A stretch of 64,000 nucleotides of DNA from Sulfurospirillum cavolei (GTDB lineage: Bacteria; Campylobacterota; Campylobacteria; Campylobacterales; Sulfurospirillaceae). The DNA is taken from assembly GCF_001548055.1 (NCBI RefSeq), contig NZ_AP014724.1:1488001-1552000 (forward strand). The letters run 5' to 3'. Shown in pieces: positions 37,213 through 46,384 of the stretch (its first letter is position 1; every line of letters starts with the position of its first letter). The notes under the pieces were generated by a model that did no database searches, was not told the origin of the DNA, and saw only the letters and a list, made by a program, of their open reading frames with translations. Position numbers and translations under genes: made by a program.

Positions 37213-39756
37213 ATGCAAGAAACAATCAATCGAAGAGGATTTTTAAAAATCGGTGCCACATTAGCGTCCGTTCCCGTTTTTTCGCAACTGTCTGGAACCT
37301 ATTCGCTTTTTGCCAAAGATGTGAGCGATTTGGTTAAAAACGGCGAAGTCGTTACGGGTACGCACTGGGGTGTTTTAAAAGTAACGCTAAAAGACGGAAA
37401 AGTTGTTGATTCTAAACCGTTTTTCAATACAAGTAAAATTCCAAACTCTCTGCAAGGCAATACCGCTGACATGATCTATAAATCGCGCGTCAAGTACCCG
37501 ATGGTTCGTAAAAGTTACCTTGAAAATCCGGACAATCCAAAACCGGCTCTTAGAGGTAGCGAAGAATTTGTACGCGTGAGTTATGAAGATGCGATCAAAC
37601 TCGTTGCACGCGAACTCAAAAAAACGCGTACCCAAAAAGGACCTGCAAGCGTTTTCGCGGGAAGTTACGGATGGAAAAGCGTCGGTAACGTTCATAACTC
37701 CAGAATCTTACTGCATCGTTTTATGAACTTAAGCGGTGGCTTTACGGGAAGTTTAGGCGACTACTCCACGGGAGCAAGCCAGATCATTATGCCCCATGTT
37801 GTCGGTAGCATCGGCGTTTATGAACAACAAACCAGCTGGCCGGTGATCTTGGAGCACTCCAAAGTCGTTGTTCTTTGGGGCGTCAATCCTATCACGACAC
37901 TCAAAATTTCATGGCAAGTTGACGATGCTCAAGCTTTTGCTTATCTAGAAAAACTTAAAGCCAGCGGTAAACAACTCATTATCATCGATCCAAGGCGTTC
38001 AGAGACCATTCGCTATTTTGACAAAGCCAGATGGATTGCACCGCTTCCCAATACCGATGTCGCGATGATGCTCGGTATGGCAAACCACCTGTACAAAAAA
38101 GGAAAATACGACAAAGAGTTCCTTGAAACCTACACGGTTGGATTTGACCGCTTTAGCGAATACCTTTTAGGAAAAACCGACGGTATCGACAAAACAACGG
38201 CATGGGCAAGCAGTATCTGCCGTATCGATGAAAAAACGATCCAAGAATTAGCAGAACTCTTTTATGATAACCGAACGTTTATGATGAGCGGTTGGGGTAT
38301 GCAACGCGCGCACCACGGAGAGCAACCGCACTGGATGTTGGTCACCTTAGCCTCAATGCTAGGTCAAATCGGACTTCAAGGCGGCGGTTTTTCACTGGGT
38401 CATCACTACAGCGGAGCCGGTGTACCCACACGTAAAGGGGCAACGATCGGCGGTATCAATGCGGCAAGTTTAGGGTATTTTGACGAAAGCGGTAAATTTA
38501 TCGGTACGAAAAGTAGCGGAAGCGACGCAGCCAGCACCGGAGAGAGTTGGAAACTCAAAGTCTCAGCCTCATCGTTTCCTGTTGCTAGAATCGCCGACGC
38601 ATTAATGCATCCGGGAAAAACGATACAACATAACGGAAAGATAATTACTTATCCCGACATCGACTTTATCTATTGGGTCGGAGGCAATCCTTTTTCGCAC
38701 CATCAAGATACCAATACGCTTGTCAAAGCATGGAAAAAACCTCGTACGATCGTCGTAAATTCCATTTATTGGACACCGAGTGCCAAAATGGCGGATATTG
38801 TGTTCCCTACGACTTCCCAGTACGAGCGAAACGACATCGCAATGATAGGCGATTACTCCAAGCACGGTATCGCACCGATCAAACAGTTGGTCGAAAAACA
38901 GTTTGAAGCGAGAGACGATTATCAGATTTTCAGCGATTTATGTTTGGCATATGCGGGTAAAGAACTTTTTAATGCTTACACCGAAAATGGCAAAAAAGAG
39001 ATGGATTGGATCGAGGAGTATTATAACGTCGCGTACAATACGATCTTAAAAACACCGCAACTTTTGACGGATATGAAACCGTTTCAAACATTTTGGAGTG
39101 AAAATCAACCCGTTGTTTTTAACAGCACGATGGAAAGCGAAAGCTTCGTGAAGTTTAAAGATTTTAGGGACGATCCGATCTTACAACCGCTCGGTACGCC
39201 ATCGGGTTTAATTGAGATTTACTCCGATACGATCGCAAAAATGAACTACGACGATTGTAGGGCGTATCCTAGTTGGTTTGAACCGATCGAGTGGCTTGGT
39301 ATGAAACAAAAACCGGCGGAATTTCACATGTTAAGCCCGCATCCATACGATCGTTTGCATTCACAACAAAATCAAACACGTTTACGTGACACGTATGCCG
39401 TTGCCAATCACGAGCCGATTTATATCAACCCTAAAGATGCGGCTAAAAAACAGATCAAAAACGGCGATACCGTACGTGTTTTCAACGCAAGAGGTGAAAT
39501 TTTGGCAGGTGCTGTCGTAACAGACGATGTAATCGAAGGCGTGGTGTGTATTTATGAGGGGGTATGGTACGACCCTGAAAAACCGGGTGCGGTAGGAAGC
39601 CTCTGCAAAAACGGTAGCCCCAATCTTTTAACGATTGATATTCCAACGTCAAAATTGGCAAACGGAAACATCTCGCATACGGCATTGGTCAATATCGAAA
39701 AATACACGGGAAAAACACTTCCTCTAACGGCATTCTCCGCACCTAAAGGAGCCTAA
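37213..39756 (+). CDS. TorA/BisC-type molybdopterin reductase
   Basis: An 847-aa periplasmic enzyme of the DMSO reductase family without an Fe-S cluster. It has a Tat signal (NRRGFLKIG), THWGVLKVTLKDGK in place of the Cys cluster motif, and LGDYSTGASQ with Ser185 as molybdenum ligand, the same YSTGA signature as TorA. Cofactor-contact stretches WGVNPITT and FNARGEI are present. TMAO, DMSO or another N-/S-oxide is the expected acceptor. Electrons probably arrive via the adjacent cytochrome c. Confidence 0.9.
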   Translation: MQETINRRGFLKIGATLASVPVFSQLSGTYSLFAKDVSDLVKNGEVVTGTHWGVLKVTLKDGKVVDSKPFFNTSKIPNSLQGNTADMIYKSRVKYPMVRKSYLENPDNPKPALRGSEEFVRVSYEDAIKLVARELKKTRTQKGPASVFAGSYGWKSVGNVHNSRILLHRFMNLSGGFTGSLGDYSTGASQIIMPHVVGSIGVYEQQTSWPVILEHSKVVVLWGVNPITTLKISWQVDDAQAFAYLEKLKASGKQLIIIDPRRSETIRYFDKARWIAPLPNTDVAMMLGMANHLYKKGKYDKEFLETYTVGFDRFSEYLLGKTDGIDKTTAWASSICRIDEKTIQELAELFYDNRTFMMSGWGMQRAHHGEQPHWMLVTLASMLGQIGLQGGGFSLGHHYSGAGVPTRKGATIGGINAASLGYFDESGKFIGTKSSGSDAASTGESWKLKVSASSFPVARIADALMHPGKTIQHNGKIITYPDIDFIYWVGGNPFSHHQDTNTLVKAWKKPRTIVVNSIYWTPSAKMADIVFPTTSQYERNDIAMIGDYSKHGIAPIKQLVEKQFEARDDYQIFSDLCLAYAGKELFNAYTENGKKEMDWIEEYYNVAYNTILKTPQLLTDMKPFQTFWSENQPVVFNSTMESESFVKFKDFRDDPILQPLGTPSGLIEIYSDTIAKMNYDDCRAYPSWFEPIEWLGMKQKPAEFHMLSPHPYDRLHSQQNQTRLRDTYAVANHEPIYINPKDAAKKQIKNGDTVRVFNARGEILAGAVVTDDVIEGVVCIYEGVWYDPEKPGAVGSLCKNGSPNLLTIDIPTSKLANGNISHTALVNIEKYTGKTLPLTAFSAPKGA

Positions 39757-39763
39757 GCTTTTT

Positions 39764-39790
39764 CGCTCTCTTTGTCTTTCAAAGAGAGCG
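39764..39790 (+). terminator. Terminator after the TorA-like gene
   Basis: Perfect 10-bp stem CGCTCTCTTT/AAAGAGAGCG with a 7-nt loop, followed by CTTCTTTTCTT, 7 nt after the stop codon. Confidence 0.85.
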
Positions 39791-40010
39791 CTTCTTTTCT
39801 TACATGTAAAGATTTTATTTCGTCATATTAATCAACTATCCTGTCACTTTTCTATTATTTCACACTAGAAACCGCATAAAGTGTTACGTAGAAAAACTCT
39901 TTTGAAAAAAAAATTCAACAAAAAGCAAAATAGCGACATGTACATTGAATTTAAATCGATTTTCATCTAGAATAGTCTCGCAACAAATAACAACAAAGAA
40001 GGACCGTACA

Positions 40011-42152
40011 ATGATATTTAGGTCCATACAAACTAAGATTGTTTTGATAGCCGGGCTTTGCTTGGTTTCAGCCGTTGTTCTATTGGTGGGTTACGGGTTG
40101 TTTTCATCTAAAAGCACACAAGATGTGGTTTCCAAGGAGGTTTCCTCTTTGTTGACGGAGCTCAACATGGAGAGACTGCAAAATTTAGCCGGCGAGCAAA
40201 GCGGTACCATTCAAGCCGAATTGGAGTTGGCGTTGAATGCTGCGCGTACGATGGCTAATACCTTTGAAGTGAGCAAACTTAAACCTAAAAATGGTAAAGA
40301 AGCTTTGGACATCGGCCGCGATCAGCTCAACGCGGTGCTTTTGAATGTATTGCAACATAACACGAGCTTTAACGGTACCTACTCCTGTTGGGAACCAAAT
40401 GCCATCGATGGGGCGGATGAAAACTTCCGTGTCAACAAAGACGGTAACAACCCGACTACCGGACGCTTTACCCCTTATTGGACGCGTGATGATAAAGGCA
40501 ATATTGCCGTTCAACCGTTAGTCGAGTACGACACCTACGACAAGCATCCTAACGGTGTTTTAAAAGGTGGCTGGTACATTACCCCTCGTGAGCAAAATAA
40601 AGAGAGTGTGCTTGGCCCTTTGCCTTACATCGTACAAGGGAAGCAAGTATTCTTAGCAACGATGTCTGTGCCAATTCATGTCAATGGTAAATTTTACGGT
40701 GTTGCCGGTGCGGATTATAACTTAGATTTTGTTCAGCAAATTGCCAAAAAAGTTGATAAGGAATTATTTGAAGCGCATGGACAGGTGTCCATCATTGCCG
40801 ACAACGGTCTCTTGGTTGCCCAAAGCGAAAATCCTAATATGATCGGAGGTCATTTTAAACAAGTGATGCCTAAAGGTTGGGAAGAGATTTATGCAGCGAT
40901 TCAAGCCGGTAAAGCGTTCGTTCGTATCAACAATGAGAGTGGTATGATCGAAACGGTTGCTCCCATCCAGCTTGGACAAACGGGTAAACCTTGGGCGGTT
41001 TTGATTCAAGTGCCACGGGAAATTATATTGGCGAAAGCGTTGATGCTTGATAAAGATATGAGCGATCGACTTTACAGCAATGCTTCAATGCAAGTTGTCG
41101 TTGGTGTTATCGTTGCATTACTCGCTATTATTGCCATCTATTTCCTTACCACCAGTATGATTGCCAAACCTCTTTTAAACCTTAAAGAAACTGCCCATGA
41201 TTTGGCAACGGGAGATGGTGATTTAACCAAAAAATTAGCCATTAAAAATCAAGATGAAATTGGTGATGCTTCCCATGAGATTAACCAATTTATCGATAAA
41301 GTTCACTCAACCATCAAATTAGCAAAAGATACCAGTTCTGAAAATGCATCGATTGCGCATGAACTCTCAGCGACAACCCTGCAAGTGGGCAAACGCGTGG
41401 AAGACTCTTCAAGTATCATTGCTCAAGCCACACACATGTCAAGCGAGACCAAACAAGAAATTGTCGCTTCCGTCAATGAAGCAAAAGCTTCAAAAGAAGA
41501 GATCGTTAAGGCAAATAATGAACTCCAAAGTGCTCGTAAGTTCCTTCAAAAACTAGGACAGCGTGTTGAAGAGAGTGCGCAAACAGAACAAGAACTTGCA
41601 CAAAAAATCCAACAACTTAGCTCTGATGCCGACCAAGTTAAAAATGTTCTTACCGTCATCAGCGATATTGCGGATCAAACAAACCTTCTAGCACTCAATG
41701 CTGCCATCGAAGCTGCACGTGCAGGAGAGCATGGACGTGGTTTTGCAGTCGTTGCCGATGAAGTACGCACCTTAGCAGAGCGCACCCAAAAAAGTTTGGT
41801 TGAAATCAACGCAACCATCAATGTCATTGTTCAAGCTATCACAGACAGCTCAGAGAGAATGAATGTTAATTCAGCACAAATCCAAGAATTAAACGCGCTC
41901 GCGGGGGATGTGGAAAGCAAACTCGATAACACTGTTTCTATGATGAATGTTGCAACCAAACTCAATGAGAAAACGGTTAACGACTACATCCAAACCGGTG
42001 AAAAAATCGATATCATCGTTTCCAAAATCGAAGAGATCAATACGTTAGCAACGCAAAATACCAGAAGTGTGGAAGAAATCGCAGGGGCGAGTGAGCACCT
42101 CAATGAACTCACCACACAACTCAACGCCATCCTCAATAAATTTAGAACATAA
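40011..42152 (+). CDS. Methyl-accepting chemotaxis protein with dCACHE sensor
   Basis: A 713-aa receptor: membrane segment near residues 10-30, periplasmic double-CACHE domain ([51 protein letters not shown]), second membrane segment near 365-385, HAMP, and a cytoplasmic signalling hairpin with [19 protein letters not shown]. The ATG at 40011 follows AAGGACCG and gives a normal N-terminus; an upstream frame extension lacks support. The CACHE type often binds amino or carboxylic acids; ligand unknown. Confidence 0.92.
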   Translation: MIFRSIQTKIVLIAGLCLVSAVVLLVGYGLFSSKSTQDVVSKEVSSLLTELNMERLQNLAGEQSGTIQAELELALNAARTMANTFEVSKLKPKNGKEALDIGRDQLNAVLLNVLQHNTSFNGTYSCWEPNAIDGADENFRVNKDGNNPTTGRFTPYWTRDDKGNIAVQPLVEYDTYDKHPNGVLKGGWYITPREQNKESVLGPLPYIVQGKQVFLATMSVPIHVNGKFYGVAGADYNLDFVQQIAKKVDKELFEAHGQVSIIADNGLLVAQSENPNMIGGHFKQVMPKGWEEIYAAIQAGKAFVRINNESGMIETVAPIQLGQTGKPWAVLIQVPREIILAKALMLDKDMSDRLYSNASMQVVVGVIVALLAIIAIYFLTTSMIAKPLLNLKETAHDLATGDGDLTKKLAIKNQDEIGDASHEINQFIDKVHSTIKLAKDTSSENASIAHELSATTLQVGKRVEDSSSIIAQATHMSSETKQEIVASVNEAKASKEEIVKANNELQSARKFLQKLGQRVEESAQTEQELAQKIQQLSSDADQVKNVLTVISDIADQTNLLALNAAIEAARAGEHGRGFAVVADEVRTLAERTQKSLVEINATINVIVQAITDSSERMNVNSAQIQELNALAGDVESKLDNTVSMMNVATKLNEKTVNDYIQTGEKIDIIVSKIEEINTLATQNTRSVEEIAGASEHLNELTTQLNAILNKFRT

Positions 42153-42153
42153 G

Positions 42154-42178
42154 TTAAAGCCCTATTTTAGGGCTTTAA
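42154..42178 (+). terminator. Terminator after the chemoreceptor gene
   Basis: Inverted repeat of 11 bp around AAAGCCCTA/TAGGGCTTT with a TTT loop, directly after the stop codon. The downstream T-tract is poor, but position and stem fit. Confidence 0.7.
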
Positions 42179-42410
42179 TCACTTTGTTTTTCGTGCCACG
42201 CAATCCATCAGTTTGGTTGAAAAAAAGCGTTTCTGCACTGGCTACTTTTTAAATTTTCTACTTTACATGTAAAGATTTAATTGATTAATTTCATTACAGT
42301 AGCCTAGTATCACCTTTTTTGAGAAAAAAAGAGAACAAAAAATTTTCAAAATAAGGTATTTCATTTTTTGCTATACTTAACATGAAAAATTCAGATGTTG
42401 GAGGCAAGCT

Positions 42411-42701
42411 ATGGAAAGAGAGACTATTTTGGCATACTTAAAAAATCACAAAGATGAGTTTGCACAAAAGTATCACATCTCAAACCTTGCACTCTTTGGT
42501 TCATTTGCACGCAATGAAAACCATCATAACAGCGATATAGATATAGCCATCGATACAAGTCTAAGTGATTATTTTTTGCTTTATGATTTTAAAGAGAGTT
42601 TAGAAAAAGCATTTGATGCCAAAGTCGATGTTGTTAGACTTAGAGAAAAAATGAATCCTTCTTTAAAAAAGAGAATTTTAAAGGATGGTATCTATGTATG
42701 A
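42411..42701 (+). CDS. Orphan MntA-type nucleotidyltransferase antitoxin
   Basis: A 96-aa minimal nucleotidyltransferase with LFGSFARNENHHNSDIDIAI (GSF-x9-DxD), complete in length and start (GGAGG upstream). It is a paralogue of mntA at 9610. The toxin gene that should follow is reduced to a 12-codon fragment overlapping its end, so this antitoxin has no partner here. The DNA is AT-rich. Confidence 0.85.
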   Translation: MERETILAYLKNHKDEFAQKYHISNLALFGSFARNENHHNSDIDIAIDTSLSDYFLLYDFKESLEKAFDAKVDVVRLREKMNPSLKKRILKDGIYV

Positions 42702-42732
42702 TAAAGAGCTTGTACTCGATATTTTAGAATAG
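42694..42732 (+). pseudogene. Truncated HepT (HEPN toxin) remnant
   Basis: Twelve codons starting 8 nt before the MNT stop give MYDKELVLDILE and end at TAG. The fragment aligns with MSEQELVKNILEQ of the intact HepT at 9881, the TAG standing where Gln is expected. Downstream no HEPN sequence is left, and IS-derived DNA begins within about 60 nt. Confidence 0.7.
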
Positions 42733-42784
42733 GTTATACCCTTAAAATAGTTACCATTTCTTCTTGAAGTTACGAACAAAAGTT

Positions 42785-42956
42785 AAAAGTCAAGCCCTGA
42801 CCCCTATTCTTTGCTCAGTGACTTGTTTAACCGCTTCTATTTTAAATTCTTCTGTGTAGCGTGGTGGCATCGTTTCTCCTTGTTCATACAACATTATTGT
42901 CAAAATCGACCTTTATTGATGAAAAAAGAACTGTCTACATTTTTGGGGTCATTCCA
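42785..42956 (-). mobile_element. IS3-family insertion sequence remnant
   Basis: The minus strand from 42956 reads TGGAATGACCCCAAAAATGT, like the left end of IS3-group elements, then a leader with AAGGAG and the start of an OrfA transposase at 42870 (MPPRYTEEFKIEAVKQVTEQ). The frame is cut after about 20 codons and joins a GGGGTCAGGGCTTGAC sequence typical of another element end, stopping at 42790. Most of the element is gone. It abuts the broken HepT gene and may have caused the loss. Confidence 0.75.
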
Positions 42957-42980
42957 TTTTGATACAATTACGTATTACAT

Positions 42981-43053
42981 AAATGGGGACAGGCTACTTT
43001 TATGGAACTAGATAATAAATCTTTTACATGTAAATAAAAAGTAGTCCCCTTTA
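42981..43053. repeat. Imperfect inverted repeat in the decayed mobile region
   Basis: Arms AAATGGGGACAGGCTACTTTT (42981-43001) and a complementary ATAAAAAGTAGTCCCCTTT (43034-43052) flank a short spacer holding TTACATGTAA (43024-43033). The GGGGAC-type ends suggest a collapsed mobile element, adjacent to the IS3 remnant. The rest of 42733-43126 holds no gene. Confidence 0.6.
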
Positions 43054-43126
43054 TCTTGGGAGTAGGCTTAAGGGTTAAGATATTTTTTTATAAAATACTT
43101 TTCCAACAAATATACAAAGAATTCAC

Positions 43127-43600
43127 ATGAAAACAGAAAGATTAAGATTAAGAACATTAAACCAAGAAGATAGCAAAACGTTATATGAACTTATTTTTAG
43201 CGATAAAGATGTCATCAAATATACTTTTGGAAAAGATACTATTTCAGAGCAAAACGTATATGAGTATGTAAAGCAAATAGGGTTGAAAGTTTTAGAAAAT
43301 AATACTTCAAAAGAAATTATAGGTTTAGCAGGTGTTCTACCTTGTTCTTATCTGCAAGCAGATGACTATGAATTTGGATTTATTTTGGCAAAAAAATTTT
43401 GGGGATTAGGATATGCAAGTGAAATTGGTAGAGCCCAAATTGCATCAATAAAAAATTCTTTTACTCAAAATAGAGCTATTGCAACAGTTTCTCCTGAAAA
43501 TATCGCATCTATAAAATGCTTAGAAAAACTTGGACTTAAATATGAAAAAACAATCTTTACAGATAGAGGAGAAAAGTTAATCTATGTAATTAAATTTTAA
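43127..43600 (+). CDS. GNAT family N-acetyltransferase
   Basis: A 157-aa RimJ/RimL-like acetyltransferase: TERLRLRTLNQEDSKTLYEL at the N-terminus, GFILAKKFWGLGYASEIG as acetyl-CoA region, and NIASIKCLEKLGLKYE near the end. Substrate unknown. It is clearly AT-richer than its neighbours and sits beside IS debris, which suggests recent acquisition. Confidence 0.85.
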   Translation: MKTERLRLRTLNQEDSKTLYELIFSDKDVIKYTFGKDTISEQNVYEYVKQIGLKVLENNTSKEIIGLAGVLPCSYLQADDYEFGFILAKKFWGLGYASEIGRAQIASIKNSFTQNRAIATVSPENIASIKCLEKLGLKYEKTIFTDRGEKLIYVIKF

Positions 43601-43710
43601 ACAGCCTCTTTTTCAATTCTTTACATGTAAAAGCATTTTTGTCTACTTATTGCACACCCGACTAAGAAACCTTTTGATACAATGTCGTATTATTTTTTTT
43701 GGAGTCTGTA

Positions 43711-44568
43711 ATGAGCAGTATTGTTTTTTTAAACGGAGATTTTTGTAAAGAGGAAGATGCGAAAGTATCGATTTTTGATCGTGGGTATCTTTTTGGCGAC
43801 GGTATCTACGAAGTGGTTCCTGTTATTAATGGCAAAGTGATCGACAAAGAGCCTTTTTTTGAGCGTTTTGACGGGAGTATGCGCAAAATCGGTCTTCAAG
43901 CGCCTTATTCGCATGATGAGGTTATGACGATTTTAAATACCTTGATCGCGAAAAACGACGTCGTCGAAGGCGGAATTTACATGCAAGTTACGCGCGGCGT
44001 CGCCCCTAGAGAATTTTATTTTCCCGAGAACACGCCTACGACGTTTACGGCGTTTACCTTTAAAAAAGAGATCATTCACAACGCGCTCGCCGAAAAAGGG
44101 GTTAAAGTTTTAAGCGTTAACGATATTCGTTGGAAACGCCGCGACATCAAATCCATCTCGCTTTTGGGACAAGTGCTTGCCAAAGAAGAAGTCCACCAAA
44201 AAGGTGCTTACGAGGGCTGGATGGTCGAAGACGGTTTTGTCACGGAAGGTACTTCTTCCGCGGCGTTTATCATTAAAGACGGCGTCATCATCACGCGTCC
44301 CCTTTCAAACGCTATCTTACCGAGCATTCGTCGCAAACTTTTGATGGAATACACCAAAGAGAACAACATCAAAGTCGAAGAGCGTCTTTTTAGCATCGAA
44401 GAAGCCATCCATGCCGATGAAGCTTTTATGGCAAGTGCTACGATTTTCGTTCTTCCGATCGTTGAAATCGACGGAAAACCGATCGGTACGGGAAAACCGG
44501 GACCCATGGTTCAAAAATTACGTGCTATGTACGTACAAGCCGCACTTAAAGAAGCAAGCGAAGCCTAA
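43711..44568 (+). CDS. Class IV aminotransferase (D-amino acid aminotransferase-like)
   Basis: A 285-aa fold-type IV PLP enzyme: VSIFDRGYLFGDGIYEVVPV at the N-terminus, YMQVTRGVAPREF, the PLP Lys in RRDIKSISLLG and EGTSSAAFII. The RG-x-A-PR pattern fits D-amino acid aminotransferase, which makes D-glutamate or D-alanine; branched-chain and aminodeoxychorismate enzymes are relatives. The ATG at 43711 follows GGAG. Cytosolic, monocistronic with its own terminator. Confidence 0.87.
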   Translation: MSSIVFLNGDFCKEEDAKVSIFDRGYLFGDGIYEVVPVINGKVIDKEPFFERFDGSMRKIGLQAPYSHDEVMTILNTLIAKNDVVEGGIYMQVTRGVAPREFYFPENTPTTFTAFTFKKEIIHNALAEKGVKVLSVNDIRWKRRDIKSISLLGQVLAKEEVHQKGAYEGWMVEDGFVTEGTSSAAFIIKDGVIITRPLSNAILPSIRRKLLMEYTKENNIKVEERLFSIEEAIHADEAFMASATIFVLPIVEIDGKPIGTGKPGPMVQKLRAMYVQAALKEASEA

Positions 44569-44580
44569 GCGCATCGTATC

Positions 44581-44601
44581 GGGCGGTGACTCTATCCGCC
44601 C
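44581..44601 (+). terminator. Terminator after the class IV aminotransferase
   Basis: Stem GGGCGG/CCGCCC with a 9-nt loop followed by TTTTTTC, 12 nt after the stop codon. Confidence 0.85.
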
Positions 44602-44631
44602 TTTTTTCACATACAAAGGGATACTCCTTCC

Positions 44632-45780
44632 ATGTTAACCTTGGCAAAAAAAATGCAACACCTTGTCGATCTCATCGTCGTCAAATCGCCCGTAAGCGAT
44701 AAAGAAGAACGTGTCAGGCTGAACCACTACGTGTGGGTAACGTTTATGATGCTTCCTATCACGCTGATTGCCGGAGCGTATCATGCCTCCGTACGCAATT
44801 ACGCCTTGACGTTTTTAATCGTTCTCTTTTCGGCGTACCTCGTCACCACGCTTTTTTTGATTGCCAAAACCCGTAAAACGTACCTTTTGTATTTTGTCTC
44901 CAATGTCATTTTTACCGTTTTGATGATTTATCTGCTCTACCATGCCGATTTTGACGCCTCGATGATTTTATGGCTTTTTACCTATCCGTTGGGAACGATT
45001 TTTTTATTTGGAAATCGTATCGGTTTTATGTGGAGTTGCGTATTGCTTGCGATCGTCATGGTCTTTTTCATATGGGTTCCGCACGTCGATCACGCGTACG
45101 ATCTAGCGTTTAAAATCCGTTTTTGCTTTTCGTATCTTGCGATCGCGTTTATTACCAGCTGGATCGAATACTACAGACATCGCTACCAACACGAGTCCGA
45201 AGCCAACCGTGAAGCCCTTTTAGCGGAACAGACCCTTTTAAAAGAAGAGATTCACAGACGCACGCTTTTGGAAGAGGAGTTGCACTACCTTGCGCAAACC
45301 GACATGCTGACCAAACTTTACAATCGCCGTCACTTTCTCAACTGCGCTCACAAAGAGTTCGTACGCGCCAAACGTTACGGTTACGATCTGGCATTCGCCC
45401 TTTTGGACGTCGACCACTTTAAACACATTAACGACAGCTTAGGACATCCCGTAGGCGACGTCGTACTGCAAACACTCGGAGAGTATTGCGTTTCTCAGGT
45501 TCGCGATACCGATATTGTCGGGCGATTGGGCGGCGAAGAGTTGGCATTTTTACTCTTACATGTCAACGAAGAAAAGGCGAAAGAGAAGATGGAACACTTG
45601 CGTATCGCTTTAAGCCGATTGCGTATCACGTACGCGCAAGGAATCGAGCCTTTAAACATTACCGCCAGTATCGGCGTGGCTTCGATTACCTCCGAAGTGC
45701 AAAGTTTTGAAGATTTGTATCTGCGTGCCGATAAAAAACTGTACGAAGCCAAAAACGCCGGACGCAACTGCGTGCGTTAA
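44632..45780 (+). CDS. Membrane diguanylate cyclase (GGDEF)
   Basis: A 382-aa protein with about six membrane helices (residues 35-180), a short coiled coil, and a GGDEF domain with active-site GRLGGEELAFL (GGEEL variant, generally active) and DVDHFKHINDSLGHPVGD. It should make c-di-GMP at the inner membrane. No RxxD inhibitory site was evident. Its last 4 nt overlap the convergent gene. Confidence 0.9.
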   Translation: MLTLAKKMQHLVDLIVVKSPVSDKEERVRLNHYVWVTFMMLPITLIAGAYHASVRNYALTFLIVLFSAYLVTTLFLIAKTRKTYLLYFVSNVIFTVLMIYLLYHADFDASMILWLFTYPLGTIFLFGNRIGFMWSCVLLAIVMVFFIWVPHVDHAYDLAFKIRFCFSYLAIAFITSWIEYYRHRYQHESEANREALLAEQTLLKEEIHRRTLLEEELHYLAQTDMLTKLYNRRHFLNCAHKEFVRAKRYGYDLAFALLDVDHFKHINDSLGHPVGDVVLQTLGEYCVSQVRDTDIVGRLGGEELAFLLLHVNEEKAKEKMEHLRIALSRLRITYAQGIEPLNITASIGVASITSEVQSFEDLYLRADKKLYEAKNAGRNCVR

Positions 45781-46271
45781 GAGGCTTTTTTGAGCTTTGC
45801 GTTCTCTTTTTTCGTATGTCCGAAACGATCCAAGCCGTAGCGATTGTATCCGTCGACGAAAATTTTCTGCGACGGATCGAAACTCTCGCCGCAAGCTTCT
45901 TTATCGTAAATCACTTCGATACCTCTTTTCCCGTCCTTAACGCGTAACATGTACTCTACGCCTTGAGCGACCATGGAGACTTTGGAAAAGTCGTTGCACT
46001 GTCGTTTCAGATCGTCCGGCAAGGTTTTGTATTTGTAAAGTTCGTCAAGAATCTCTTTCGACTGCGACGTCGTCGCATCGAGCAAAACCCGTTTTCCTTC
46101 CACATCGACATGCTGGACGACGAGCCTTAACTCTTTGTACTTAAACGTTTGCGGGAGATTGGACTCCATACTTTTTGCCATCACGGACGCAAGAAGTTCA
46201 GGCGTTATCTTAAAACCCGACTGGGCACACACAAGCGAAACCAAACATCCTAAAGCCATCCAAAAGCGCAT
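45777..46271 (-). CDS. Secreted hypothetical protein
   Basis: A 164-aa protein with a signal peptide (RFWMALGCLVSLVCAQ) and a mature domain containing two cysteines (RQCNDF, KEACGES) that may form a disulfide, and a lysine-rich end. No family recognised. The pattern of beta-strands suggests a periplasmic protein. It is tail-to-tail with the cyclase gene. Confidence 0.75.
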   Translation of the reverse strand: MRFWMALGCLVSLVCAQSGFKITPELLASVMAKSMESNLPQTFKYKELRLVVQHVDVEGKRVLLDATTSQSKEILDELYKYKTLPDDLKRQCNDFSKVSMVAQGVEYMLRVKDGKRGIEVIYDKEACGESFDPSQKIFVDGYNRYGLDRFGHTKKENAKLKKAS

Positions 46272-46384
46272 GTCATATCATCCTCAAATAATTTTCGTAA
46301 TTGTACTTCTTTTTTGAGCAGATGTCAGCCTCCTTTTGCTTCAAAAAAGATACAATATACGCTTTTAATTGAGAAAGGAACTAC

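Noticed and set aside
39864..39890. A minus-strand element like the nifH -24/-12 promoter (CGTAACACTTTATGC) downstream of the TorA-like gene.
   Set aside because: The invariant GG is GT, and it points toward the 3' end of the TorA-like gene with no gene to transcribe.
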